From: Brachypodium distachyon
Taxonomy: Eukaryota > Streptophyta > Magnoliopsida > Poales > Poaceae
Direction of reading: 5' to 3'
Assembly: GCF_000005505.3 (NCBI RefSeq)
Contig: NC_016131.3
Location: forward strand, 34,029,001-34,093,000
Length of the DNA stretch: 64,000 bases
Shown here: positions 36,380-47,989 of the stretch, piece by piece
Position numbering within the stretch: position 1 is the stretch's first letter
Layout of the letters: each line of letters opens with the position of its first letter
Notes under the pieces: model-generated
Told to the model about the DNA's origin: nothing
Seen by the model: the letters and a program-made list of their open reading frames with translations, nothing else
Database searches by the model: none
Position numbers and translations under genes: made by a program

Positions 36380-36785
36380 AAATTTATGGGATGGACTAAG
36401 CTGGGTTGCGTCGGGATGGGCTGCTTTACGCCACAAACTTCCAGAATATCTAATTGGGCTGCCGGGCTTCCTATTTTTACCAAAAAAAAAGATTGCATCT
36501 GGCTGCTGCTAGGCTGGTTTGCATCAACAACACGTGACCGCGCACCACGCATTCAACAGTGCGGTGTGGTCCTCCACACAACTGTGGTATCGCTGATTAT
36601 CTTGGCACCGTTTATTTCCTTTGGATGTTTAGTGATTTATTGTTTTTAAACTCGGCATAATGCTTTGTCACTAAAAATAATAATAAGCAGACAACTATTT
36701 CAACATATATATTCTAAATATAGCAATTGTGGTGCATAAAATAGCAATTCACATTTTGGTATCACTTAAGTTATATCAACTCCAT
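36380..36785 (+). repeat. Direct duplication, copy 1
   Basis: Starts AAATTTATGGGATGGACTAA and runs through CTGCTTTACG, TCTAATTGGGC, GTGCGGTGTGGTCC, GGCACCGTTTATTTCC and TAAGCAGACA to CAATTCACATTTTGGTA. Close match to 36797-37145, offset 417 bases. Confidence 0.88.
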
Positions 36786-36796
36786 TTTCTTTTACA

Positions 36797-37145
36797 AAAT
36801 TTATGGGATGGACTAAGGTGGGTTGCATCGGGCTGGGCTGCTTTACGTCACAAACTTTAATTTGGAATATCTAATTGGGCCGTTGGACTTCCTATTTTTA
36901 CCACAAAAAAAAAACTGCATCGTTTATTCGACCGTGCGGTGTGGTCCCCTCCGCATGTACAAGTGTGATATTGTTGATTATCTCGGCACCGTTTATTTCC
37001 TTTTGATGTTTAGTGATTTATTGTTTTTAAACTCGGCGTAATGCTTTGTGTCTGGAAGAATAATAAGCAGACACATATTTCAACATATTCTAAATTTAGC
37101 AAATGTAGTGCATAAAATAGCAATTCACATTTTAGTACCACTTGA
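36797..37145 (+). repeat. Direct duplication, copy 2
   Basis: Same landmarks as copy 1 but with an internal deletion of about 50-60 bases after the A run. It ends 480 bases upstream of the NAC start codon, so the duplication may extend the NAC promoter region. Confidence 0.88.
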
Positions 37146-37525
37146 GTATCTATTGAATTTATTGTTTTTATTTAATAGCACGTAGTATTACTATTACCTG
37201 AGCAGTAGAGTTGTGCTTGCCGAGCACCGGAGGTCTCTGTCTCCCTCTAGAGATAGATAGGTGTGGAGTTAGCGAGCGACTGCTTGATTTAGCGTGTGTC
37301 CAAAGGTGTTTCTTGGTTACCTGGAGAACCTTTTTCTTTCGCCCTCTCTCTATCCCTTCAGTTAAAGCGATCACCACATGGAATTCCGGTCTCCTAATCT
37401 TTATTACTTCCTCAAAACCCCTTCCCCTTGCCCAGGCCGGTCTCCCCTTTCCTCTCCCTCTCTCCCGTCCCCACCCCACCCTCTTCTTCCTCCTCCTCCT
37501 CCTCCCTAGCTAGCCCCCTCCTTCC

Positions 37526-37564
37526 ATGAGAATAATCCTGTCCCTTACATGTGATCATGCATAG
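37526..37564 (+). CDS. Candidate upstream ORF of the NAC gene (12 aa)
   Basis: ATG at 37526 opens a 12-codon frame ending TAG at 37564. A second ATG at 37557 opens a six-codon frame ending at 37577. Both precede the NAC ATG at 37625. They would matter only if transcription starts upstream of 37526, which the sequence does not prove. Peptide conservation is unknown. Confidence 0.3.
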   Translation: MRIILSLTCDHA

Positions 37565-37624
37565 GCAGAGGAGATAGGCAAAAGGGGCAGCTCTCTCTCC
37601 TCTTGCGGGCGAGGGCGACGAGAC

Positions 37625-40600
37625 ATGGATGGTAGAGCAGCAGACGCAGGAGGAGGAACAAGCAGCGGCGGCTGCGGCCACCCCATCGGCTCGAGGATCG
37701 AGGAGCACCGCAAGTATATGTCGGAGTCGAGCTGCTGCTCCAGATGCGGCCACAAGATCGACCGGAAGCTGGTACGCACGATCTCTAGCTTCTCCGTGTG
37801 GCATATGTATATCCATCTTCTGCTAGGTCTTGTCTTGATAAATTGGTATCCATCTAATACATGTATCTATCCGTTTGCCGTAGTTTCTTGATTTGATTGG
37901 TTTTGTGCGTGTGTGTTGCCCTGTGTGCAGGATTGGGTTGGGTTGCCGGCCGGGGTGAAGTTCGACCCGACGGATCAGGAGCTGATCGAGCACCTGGAGG
38001 CCAAAGTTCGGTCCGGTGGCTCCGCGGCGACAGCGCCGGCGATGGAGGAGGCGGAGTCGCACCCGTTGATCGACGAGTTCATACCCACCATTGAGGGGGA
38101 GGACGGCATCTGTTACACCCACCCGGAGAAACTGCCAGGTTATTTCAGCGTAATTAATTATTGATCGAAAATATCTATATGTAGCTTCTGTACGTTTCCA
38201 GTTTCTCTGAAAGTGTGTTTCTTTATTATTTTTTTGCCAAAAAAAATCCCTTTCTTATTTTGGAGCACAATTAATGCTTTTAGCAATTTCAGTTTCTTCT
38301 TTCTAGCCAGCTCAGTTGCAGTTTCTTTTTCTTTCTCTTTTGGAGCAACCATCTTCTCCTTCCCGGCCGTTGCTAGATTTGTTCCGATGACACGTACATT
38401 TGAATACTCGATTAATTTATACACCTGTATATCTCCATGCATATAAAAGATAAATATAGTACTGCCCGCAGATTTGCAAGTGCTGTGTAGGAATCTTGCA
38501 ACCAAAGGAATAAAGATATATTGTACACCCAGATCTCAAAGTACTGCTGCACGTACGCGTTCGACATTAATGTTGTCTCTTGGCACAATATTTCTCTCCC
38601 TCTTCTGGGAATGAAATGTGACACGAGATCTGCCCCTAGCTTCCAAAGTTAGGTTTTGTCCCCCTCTCAAGGTTGTTATATCCTCCAACAGCCGACGGCC
38701 CTCATGCTGCATAGTTGCACCACTGTCTCTTTTCTTTCTTCCTTTCTTTCTTTTCTTTTACAAAAATAAAAATAAAGTGGAAAGAGCAAACAACTCAAAC
38801 AGACTACTACAGGAGTAATCCTTCTTCGCACGCTGGTGCTGACATCCATGGCCATGCATGCATGCAGGTGTTTCCAAGGACGGCCTGAGCAGGCACTTTT
38901 TCCACCGCCCATCCAAGGCCTACACCACCGGCACAAGAAAGCGCCGCAAGATCCAACCCCCAGCAGCAACCGCCGACGCTTCTGCTGCTATCTCCTCCTC
39001 TGCCGCCGCTACAGGTTCTTCTGCTTCTTCCTCGCAGCAGCAGCAGATGAGGAGCGAGACGCGGTGGCACAAGACGGGCAAGACTCGGCCGGTGGCTGTG
39101 GGCGGGCGGCAGAGAGGGTGCAAGAAGATCCTGGTCCTCTACACCAACTTCGGCAAGCACCGGAAGCCCGAGAAGACCAACTGGGTGATGCACCAGTACC
39201 ATCTGGGCGAGTCCGAGGAGGAGCGCGAGGGCGAGCTCGTCGTCTCCAAGATCTTCTACCAGACGCAGCCCAGGCAGTGCGGCGCCGTCGTCAGCGGCAC
39301 CGCCGAAGCCTCGGTGGTGGACAGGAGGAGGGACCGTGCTGCGGCGGCGCCGGCGGCCGCGTCCCACATGCAGGCTTCGTCCGACATTATGACGATAGCG
39401 GCGGCGTTCACCGGCCACGGCGGCGCCGCTGGCATTGACGAGTTTAGCTTCGAGCAGTTCAGGAACAGCTTCGACGAGGTGAGTTTTCCATGATCAATTA
39501 ATCTCTCCCGCCTTATTTTTTTCGAAGAGGGGGAGCTCCCAGACCTTTGCATCGAAACGATGCACATATATAGCCATATTAATCTCTCGCGTCTAGTTGT
39601 TTTGGATTCGGATATCCATTTTTGTCAAGGAGAAAACACATTATGCTATATGAATTAATATTGGTTTGACCTCTAACCTTTTCTATTTTCCTTATTCTCC
39701 ACTGTTGTTAATTTTGTGTCAAATTTGTTAGTAATTTGTTCATGATACATTTACCTTTTCCAAATTAAGAAATGGTATCACTCAGATCTTTTTGGCAAAA
39801 TTGTGTCCTTAGAAGTGTCTCTATACATGGCACATCGAAGGGTGCATCTATACCTTCTTTCCGTTTGGATGTTGTTAAATTACAAAAACCATATATACTT
39901 CTTAATAGAGAAGGTCCGTTTATGTTCCTTGTTTATTGCTGAATTCTAAGTTGTATAAGTTTGGTTACAGTTATTGACTCTCAAATATTATGACTATTTA
40001 GATTTGGTCTCTTGATCACCTCACTCAAAATGGTTCGACCCGACAATTTCATGGACAAGGTTTCGCACGCACCAGACATAACTATTCCATAGAGTCTATG
40101 AAAAATCAGTTGTAGGTATTTCAAATTGTGTAACATTCAAAAATAAAACTTGGATAATTTGATAACACTCACAAGGTATCATCTTCCCTTTTTATTTCCT
40201 CGATTTTCTCAATTTCATGTTCTTTCCCAAATTTGTTTCCCCCTCAAAATTTATGTTTACCCGTTCCCCATATTTTTCTTTTTAAATTATTGATTCTCGG
40301 AATATGGTTTCTTATAATATATTATTTTCTTAAAAAAATTGCTCAATTTTCAGTATTTTCGTTGTCAAAATGTGTTTTCTGAGGGGACCCATGTGCAGAA
40401 CTGCCGCCGGGTCATTCCCAAAACCACTTTTGGGAACCACCCATTGGTTAGGTTGGTGGGAGCGTGAGGGGCGCACTTGGCGGAACCTGAGTTCGATCCC
40501 CAGTGCTTGCATTTTCAAAAATAAAAAGTCTCAATAGTTGTGCAACTTCTTTTTTTTTAGGAAAGTTATGCAACTTCTGTATTGGGGTAAAGGGTCCAAT

Positions 40601-43342
40601 CGTAGACTTTTGTAACGGTGGGTCAAAGAGAATTTTTTTCATGTCTTAATGATGGAGGTTTCTTGTAGACGAAGGGTTCAGTTTTCTTGATGAATAAAAC
40701 TTAGGTAGGAATTAGCTACAATGTTTTTGTTTGGGAGGGTGTCAAGGCAAATGTGTCCATTCAGAACAATCTTGATGGATGAGTTAATTGCAGGGTGAGA
40801 AAGAAAACGTACAGTACGAGTAAGGGTTGAGATCTTACCTAAATTGATGCGTGTCTATGACCTACACATGCAATGTTGAAGTAACATATATTTCCATCGT
40901 GCAATTAGTTCTGTGGAAAGAGGACATGCATGGACTGATAAAAGTTAGCACTGCACACCTAGTACACAATCCCCACAGTGTCAAATACTGTACTTAATTA
41001 GGCATCACTTTGTCCAAACAGCAAGCAACCCTAATTAATTAAGGGCATGATCCATTCATCATCAATGTGTTATAGGTATACATCAGCACATAACCATCTC
41101 AAGTAGGCCTCATCCGTGATGGTTATCTGAGGATGCATGAGCTGAGCCATATAGTACCTAGTTTCCGTAGTATGCAATACGACAAAGAACATCTCTCGGA
41201 TTTTGTTATTTGAATTGGTTCGATCACCTTTCGATCGTGTGTAACAAACAGTCTAGTATGACGATGTTTACTCGTCAGTAATTAAAAGCTTGACCAGTGT
41301 ATTAGAATAACTAAGATCTGTGGTTAATTGCTATACATGTACTGACTAGGTAGTTAATTATTATTAGAATAATTTACACGTACAAAAAGTGATTAACATG
41401 TGTACACCAAATGTATACACGCAGGTGGGCACGGGAGCATCAGATCACCAAGTAGTGCAAGCTAGGGCTGACGAGGGAGTGCTGCATCGTCACCAACAGC
41501 AGCACCAAGTTGGCGAGCACGATCACCGGCCGCGACACCAGCTTCACTACACCGGCGGCCTTCTGCAGGAGCAGCAGCAGCGCGCCGCGGCGGTGGCGGC
41601 GTGCCACGTCAGCACGCCGACGGACCCCATTTCCACGCTGATCGCGGCGCCACGAGTCCACCAGGGCTCGTTCGTGCTTGCTGCGCCGGCGGATCAGCCG
41701 TACGATCATGGGGCGCCTAGCTATCATCAGCAGGTACGTAGCTTATCAGCTGGCGACATATACGCCGTCGTTTCTTGGGCGTTGTACCTAAGCTAGTAGT
41801 GGAGTACAGTTTAGTCATAGAGTTGTTCGAGTTGAGTGCTTTAGTCTTACAGTTTGGTTTGATTTTAATCTGTAATTAGGAGGACGAGCGGCCACACCAA
41901 ACTCCCAAGTTTGATGGACGGTCGACTTCTGGTCTGGAAGAGGTGATCATGGGGTGCACCTCGAGGAGGTCCAAAGGAGGAGTAAGAACTCTTATCTTTC
42001 TCTCTCTCTAGATCTCTCTCTGACACAGTGACACGCACACCATACTTTACATCTTTTGCAGTTTGAACAAAACCAAGTCCGTGTCACTGCCTCGCATATT
42101 TAAGGAAAATGGAGTACCATATATATTTACACTCACGCTCATACACAACCATGGAGTAGTATTTTTAGATACTTTAAAGCCAACTACCTACTATAGTTTT
42201 CAGCGTATTTTAACTACTTTCCTATTTGCACGTATAATATGTGTTTTTCGATAAAGATAATTTTTATTGATCTCGAACAAGTTTATATAACAGAAATTGC
42301 ACGTACTACCTAAAAAGTTTAGTATATTTACATAATCACTATATACTATATACTCAGCAGGTATATATATGTCAATAAGGATATGCTTAATTGAAAAAAA
42401 AAGCCATCTATTATATACTAAAAACAATACGAGAAGTAATGAGGGGAGGCTCTTCACCTCAATTAATCTGATTGTTGGATCTGAGATCCAAGAGCCACCG
42501 AAAGGCCTAAAAAACGTTTAACCTTTTTCTCTCGGACACGTTGATTTGTACCGATACGTGTACATGTGTACATGTTACTTAAAAAAAAAACTTACCTACC
42601 GGCCAGAGGAAATCGAGTCCCAGCCCAACACAACCTAATTAAACAATTGCCTTTATACATTTTTTGTTCGTACGTGCGTTCTCGCCAGAACAAAGATCAA
42701 CATGAGAATGTGAGATCGATTAGCACCACACGAGCAGTCCCTCATTGATTCGTTAGCCTGAACTATGCCGGTAAATGAGTCCAGCCATCAAGAAATACGG
42801 ATCTATTACATAAGAATGGTACGTATTAAGAGCATCGTGTTTATCCAAGTCATCTAGATTATTTTGCCAATTGAATTTTATATCTAACGATCAAGATTTA
42901 ATATGTGGACATGACAATCGAATTTTATATCTAACGATCAATATTTAATAAGTGGATATGTTTATCGATTCAATTATTATATACTAACTATAAAGCAAAG
43001 TAGCGAAGACGAATCTATTGATATAAATATCATGTATTAAAAAACCATTATTATTAAAGTAATTTTTGGTCAAAGATTTGTCTTAACAAAAATAAATACG
43101 CCAATATTTTTTTAAAGGAGGGAGTATCATGTATGAGTGAAATACCGGCCAGTGAACCAAACACGTCTTTAAGAAATATCGTTACAAAGTACCACCGAAA
43201 ACAAACTGTTGTCTCAAATGATCTAACTCTAATCCGAGTATCGATAGTAAAGTTCTTGCATCACGATGTATTAGCACCAAAATCTCACCTACTAATATAA
43301 CTTCGCATACAGACGATTACCAATGCAAACAACCGATTCATC

Positions 43343-43414
<72 letters not shown>

Positions 43415-45244
43415 TGTGTGATCAATCATCTTGAGTAAAAACCAACGGTTGGTAGATAATCTGAACTTTACTTACAAACACTAAGCTAAATATGACCCAC
43501 AAACAATCAATCAGTCCGATCCAAAAGTTGAGCGACCATCCGACACACGCTTTAGTGTTTACTTCTGATTTTAATATAAATGCGTATGTAAATGAAACAT
43601 TTTGTCTCATCTTCAAAATAAATTTGACTCGATATACTTTCGTACTTTATAGGGGTTGGGAGATTGATTAATTCTATTTTTCTAGATATATTGGATTGAT
43701 TAGTCATGTCTTTTTATTAACAAATCATGTAAACATCACAACGATACATATTAAGTTAGTTAGAAAATAATTATGCATGATCACGGATGTTTCCCGCGCA
43801 CTTGCGCGGGACAACATGCTAGTTACTCAAAAAAGAAAAAGCCCAGCCTGGTCATCTGTGCAGACCCCATTTGCCCACATCTTCATATGTCTATGAGCCT
43901 GCACCTGGCGTCTGTGTTCATCTTCATCTATGTGGTTGTCAATCTACATGCCTTGCCATGTGCCCACGAGCTTCACCATTCAAATTCGTGCGAGCCCTAA
44001 GCGGCCAAGTGCTCCTGAATTCCTGTCTTCGGGAATTTGTTGTCACGAATTGTTTGATCCAAGAACTATCTCAGCCTCAGAACTTGGAAGGCCCATAGAA
44101 CATGCATGCGGCACTCCACCACTGATTCGCAGCACGCGGCAGGCTCCTCATGTTGCATTTTGTCATGCCCCCCTGTATTTTCTGAAATGGCCTGGTCATA
44201 GGAACATATTTGAATCCTTTTGAATGTCATCACAATCTTGCAAATGAACTTTTTTTTAATCACAATTTGCATTAGTAGTATACATAACTGATCAAATTGT
44301 TATGTTAAGAGGGGAATTTTCTAGACAAATTTACTCGCATCATTCTCATACCACAATCTAAATGAACACAAGTTTGGACATTTGGGAGAGCAAAATCAAA
44401 TATGCATATGGGAACACATCATCTTGTTTGAAAAAAATGTTTTCTGAATGTCAAAGATTATACATGTAAACATTTGAGCTCTTTGTGTGCTTGTATATTT
44501 TGATTAAAAATCACTTTGGAAAATATTAGTGCTTAAAATATAACCCCACAAAAAAACTTTTCAATGTTCTCAAAAGGTACTTTTTCACATAAAACTGTTT
44601 TCCAGGTCACGCAATTATTTTCTTCTCAGCATTATTTTCAATTTCCCACAAAAATATATAAATTCATGGGTATAGAGAATACTCAAATGTTTTTTTTACA
44701 TTTTAAAGCATTTTTATTGAATTTACTTGAATATTCATTTTGATTTTATCATATGAAAAACTTCTTTTCGGTGAAAGTAGACAAATCTAAATGGTCAAAT
44801 TAACATGGTTCAAGTGAACTGTGCTATGCTAGATTTATTTATAATCTGCACTGGAAATGTAAATGTCTTGTTTGGCAAGCCTTGCGGGAGGTTTATTTTA
44901 TTATCTACGTAACAATACACATATACACTTACAATGTAGCACACGGGAGGTCTTCAGTTTTATAGAATGCATTATACTCCTTCCGATCCATAAAAGTGTC
45001 GTCCATTTAGTATAGAATTTGTACTAACTTCGCACAAAATGGGCGACACTTTTTATAGATCGGAGGGAGTACATCTCAAGGCAAAACATTGAGTCATTCT
45101 CTCTCGACAGCAAGCTCTCTTATCTGTGTAACACTTCTAATTTACCGCTTTTTTTTTCAGGAATCATCAGGTGGCAAGGAGGGCGCAGGATGGCATCAGT
45201 ACCCCTCGTTCTGGCCTTCTGACAACCAGGATCATCATGGGTGA
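37625..45244 (+). CDS. NAC transcription factor, SND2/NAC073-like, 6 exons, 486 aa
   Basis: Plant-specific nuclear transcription factor; the SND2/NAC073/NAC075 clade is linked to secondary wall and vascular regulation. Exons: 37625-37771, 37931-38138, 38868-39478, 41425-41733, 41880-41981, 45161-45244; GT-AG junctions and phases agree. The N-terminus has a CSRCGHKI motif typical of the clade. NAC subdomains follow: [20 protein letters not shown] (from residue 50), [13 protein letters not shown] with [70 protein letters not shown], and [18 protein letters not shown]. An Ala/Ser/Gln-rich insert (about 147-181) separates subdomains C and D. The C-terminal half is His/Gln-rich and likely the activation region. 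The start has G at -3 and +4. The last intron (3.2 kb) carries a Helitron, an AT repeat and a Stowaway. Whether it regulates wall genes here is inference. Confidence 0.93.
40446..40530 (+). mobile_element. Possible tRNA-derived SINE in NAC intron 3
   Basis: GGTTAGGTTGGTGGG resembles an A box, and GAGTTCGATCC about 45 bases later resembles a B box, the arrangement of a tRNA-type RNA polymerase III promoter. A rich sequence follows. No clear target duplication was found. Confidence 0.35.
42407..43822 (+). mobile_element. Non-autonomous Helitron (1.4 kb) in the last NAC intron
   Basis: The 3' end is textbook: a perfect eight-base stem CCCGCGCA/TGCGCGGG (43793-43810), eight bases, CTAG at 43819-43822, then T. 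The proposed 5' end is TCTATTATATACTAAAA at 42407 after an A. The 5' end is less certain, because a similar TTATTATATACTAACT occurs at about 42965 inside. No Rep/helicase was found. Confidence 0.75.
43345..43412. repeat. (AT)n microsatellite, about 34 units
   Basis: Uninterrupted AT dinucleotides inside the Helitron in the last NAC intron. Likely length-variable. Confidence 0.97.
44977..45069. mobile_element. Stowaway MITE (93 bp) near the last NAC exon
   Basis: Arms CTCCTTCCGATCCATAAAAG and, reversed, CTCCCTCCGATCTATAAAAA, flanked by TA. Its right edge is 92 bases before the last NAC exon. Confidence 0.9.
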
Positions 45245-46423
45245 AAGAGCAACACATCTCTGCCACCTAGCTTCAGCAGTAGCCAGTCTTGGAGAGACAA
45301 CCAAAGGCAAGCATACATACACCAATAGGCAACAAGACTAAAAAGCACAGGTATAGAAGCATAGAGGAGTGGCTTCCAAGAAACACCCAAAAGGCAAAGT
45401 TTCCAACAAAATCCAACCCCCTCCCTATCTCTCTCGATTTACCTTTCTCTTCACCCAATGTGTCTAGATAACGGGATGGAAGTTTCATTTGAGTGCTCAT
45501 CAAATTTGCATGTCTAAAGAGACAAAGATGATATTGGAGGAAAAGCAAAAGGGATGAAAAGAAAAAGTAGACTACATAAATCAAAGGTGACATCACAAGA
45601 GAAGGGTCAGTAAACCGTCGGTTGCTCGCTTGGATCAATGCAAAATCATGACAGCAATCATCGTTTATGATGGTCCTTTTGGTCAAATTGTCTGCATGTT
45701 AGTACAAATCAGGAGCATACCATACTTTTTTATTTCTTTAATTATGATTGTATTTCTTCATTGGTTATTAATTGCGTTCACCATTTGCTTTTCCTTTTTG
45801 GCATATATTTCAGCAAAGAAGCTAACATTTTGGAAAAGAATAAAAGGATCCCTTTGTAAAGCTAGTATATGTTCTACTGAATCGGTCCATTTGTTTACAT
45901 GCATGCTTGATAATTTTTTATAGTTTCGCTGGCTAAACATGTGTGAAGAAATATTCCCTGTCCAAGGTAAGGTGATGGCTTTAGTTCCAAAATCTTCCTT
46001 TTCCTTAAGGAATATCTTTGGTTCCAAAATCTTCTTAGTGACATGCATGAGAGAGAATAATGTTATCATATTCTTTGTGATACTGTCACATGCAGCTTAA
46101 AAGAAGAGGACTGGCTAGGGGCAAGGAAAAGCCTGTAGTGTCACTTGCCAGAAACAGAAAACTAGAAAAGTGCCATGTCACCTCATTCAAAAACCCAGAT
46201 AATAGGACCCTCATTCGAGACATTCATTCATATATATATATATACCTGTGATGTCGTACGTTCCCATAAACTATCATTCAGATATCTATGATGTTTTCTT
46301 TTCTAAACTTTACATCCCGGTCTCCCTGACAATATGTGAAACCGTCTGAGATAAGAAGGAATCCAATCTCCTATGAAATCTATGCAGATCGAGTCATGGA
46401 CTCATGGCTCGGTGGTTGGGCAC
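45245..46423. other. 3' flank of NAC gene, nothing further recognised
   Basis: Includes the presumed NAC 3' UTR. A short direct repeat TTCCAAAATCTTC occurs at about 45987 and 46022. No gene or RNA was recognised. Confidence 0.4.
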
Positions 46424-46459
46424 TTGGGCTTGCAGTTGGGCTTGCAGTTGGGCTTGCAG
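46424..46459 (+). repeat. 12 bp minisatellite, three units
   Basis: TTGGGCTTGCAG is repeated three times without error. In one frame it would read as repeated Val-Gly-Leu-Ala, but there is no supporting gene. Confidence 0.9.
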
Positions 46460-46560
46460 GGGGTTTGATGCCTGCTAGGATCAAATCGTGGTACGTACAC
46501 ACGGGTTTATCTCCATTTTTTTTTCCTACGAGGACCAGGCTTAATTGTTGTTACCGATAT

Positions 46561-47658
46561 AACATGCTACTCATTTGTTTTTTCGAAAAGGAGGGAATAC
46601 CCCGGCCTCTGCATCAATCGATGCACACAGCCATAATATTATTAAGTCAAGTATCGTAACAGCATCCATAAGTACATCTCAAGAGTGCTCAAAAGAAAAA
46701 CATAAAGGCTGAAAAGATCATCCATTATCCAGCCTACGCTCAGCGCGCCACCCAAACTGGTTGTAGAAAGCCCGTGCTACCGTCTCCATACGCCTGCACC
46801 CAAAATACATAAAATCCTTGGCCCCCGTCGGAAGCAGTGGGGACCAAGTACGGAGCCAGTACGCTGCCCGACAGATCACCTGCAAAAAATTGAAAACTTT
46901 CTTTCTGTTAAAAGCAAGGTCATTCCGACAATTCCAAATAGACCAACAAATCGCACATGCAAGACATAACAAGAATGAGCGATTTGAGAGATTTCTCAAT
47001 CCCATGAAGCCAACGACCAAACATATTCGAGATGCAAGTTGGTGGTGGTAGATTAAAAGTCACAAAGACAACTCTCCACACCAAGCGCGTCATAGGACAA
47101 TCGAAAAAAAGGTGATGAATAGTTTCGTCTTGATCACAAAAGACATACCTTTTTCAACCATGCCAATTTCGTTTAGCCAAGTTATCCTTAGTGAGTACAA
47201 CCCATCGGCAAAGGAGCCATGCAAATATTTTAATCTTGAGAGGCATCTTAAGTTTCCAAATAATTTTATGGGGAAACTGACAATCAGTATTAATCATGAA
47301 TTGATAAAAAGATTTCACGGAGTACGACCCCGAAGAAGACAACACCCAGGAAAAAGAATCTGCTTGGTCAGCAAGCTGAATTGTAGCAAGCTTTGCACAC
47401 AGCTCCTCCCAGACAAATAATCTCGCCCCAACAATATTCCTCCTAAAGACAATATTTGGAGGCATAGTCGTCATCACCTCTGCAACAGAAGCCTGGTGAT
47501 TCAACACAATCCTATAAAGAGAGGGAAACTGATCCTTGAGAGGAACGTGCCCCAACCACCTATCTTTCCAAAAGTTCACAGCCAAAACATAGTTGACAGT
47601 AAATGAAACATGAGGGGGGGGGGGGAGGGAATGGTCTCACCCTCAACATGCTACTCAT
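46561..47658 (-). mobile_element. LINE 3' fragment with 14 bp target duplication
   Basis: AACATGCTACTCAT occurs at 46561-46574 and 47645-47658. Between them, on the minus strand, is the C-terminal part of a LINE ORF2: FWKDRWLG (near 47570), WKLKMPLKIKIFAWLLCRWV (near 47240) of the zf-RVT region and AICWSIWNCRNDLAFN (near 46940). Stops break the frame between the parts. It is severely 5'-truncated, keeping about the last 1.07 kb. A related copy lies in the ferroportin intron at 58915-60369. Confidence 0.9.
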
Positions 47659-47989
47659 ATTTAAGAATTTGAGGACTAGGCTTGGTGCGATCAAGATTTA
47701 AATCCTCGTACTCATATTTAAAAGGGCTATATGCATTCCTAGTTGGGGTAGAGGCCTGGAGAAGTGAAATTATCTTCCAATTTTCTTCTGGTCACTTGGG
47801 TTCAATCCCTAGTGTCGTCTCGTATTGAAACGGGGCAGCATGGCGTTACCGGTATATACAACCTTTCGAAGGCGTTGGTCCATCGTGGGCTACATGTGGG
47901 TCATCATCGATCTGTTCCACAACAACACCACAGCTGCTTGAGGGAGGCGACGATACCATATATTTTTCTTTAAATGGCATTTAAACAAA

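Noticed and set aside
38836..39438. Alternative plus- and minus-strand frames over NAC exon 3
   Set aside because: Shadow frames; the NAC frame contains the conserved subdomains and fits the splice phases.
43345..43412. AT array as a possible origin or promoter
   Set aside because: A plain dinucleotide microsatellite inside a Helitron explains it.
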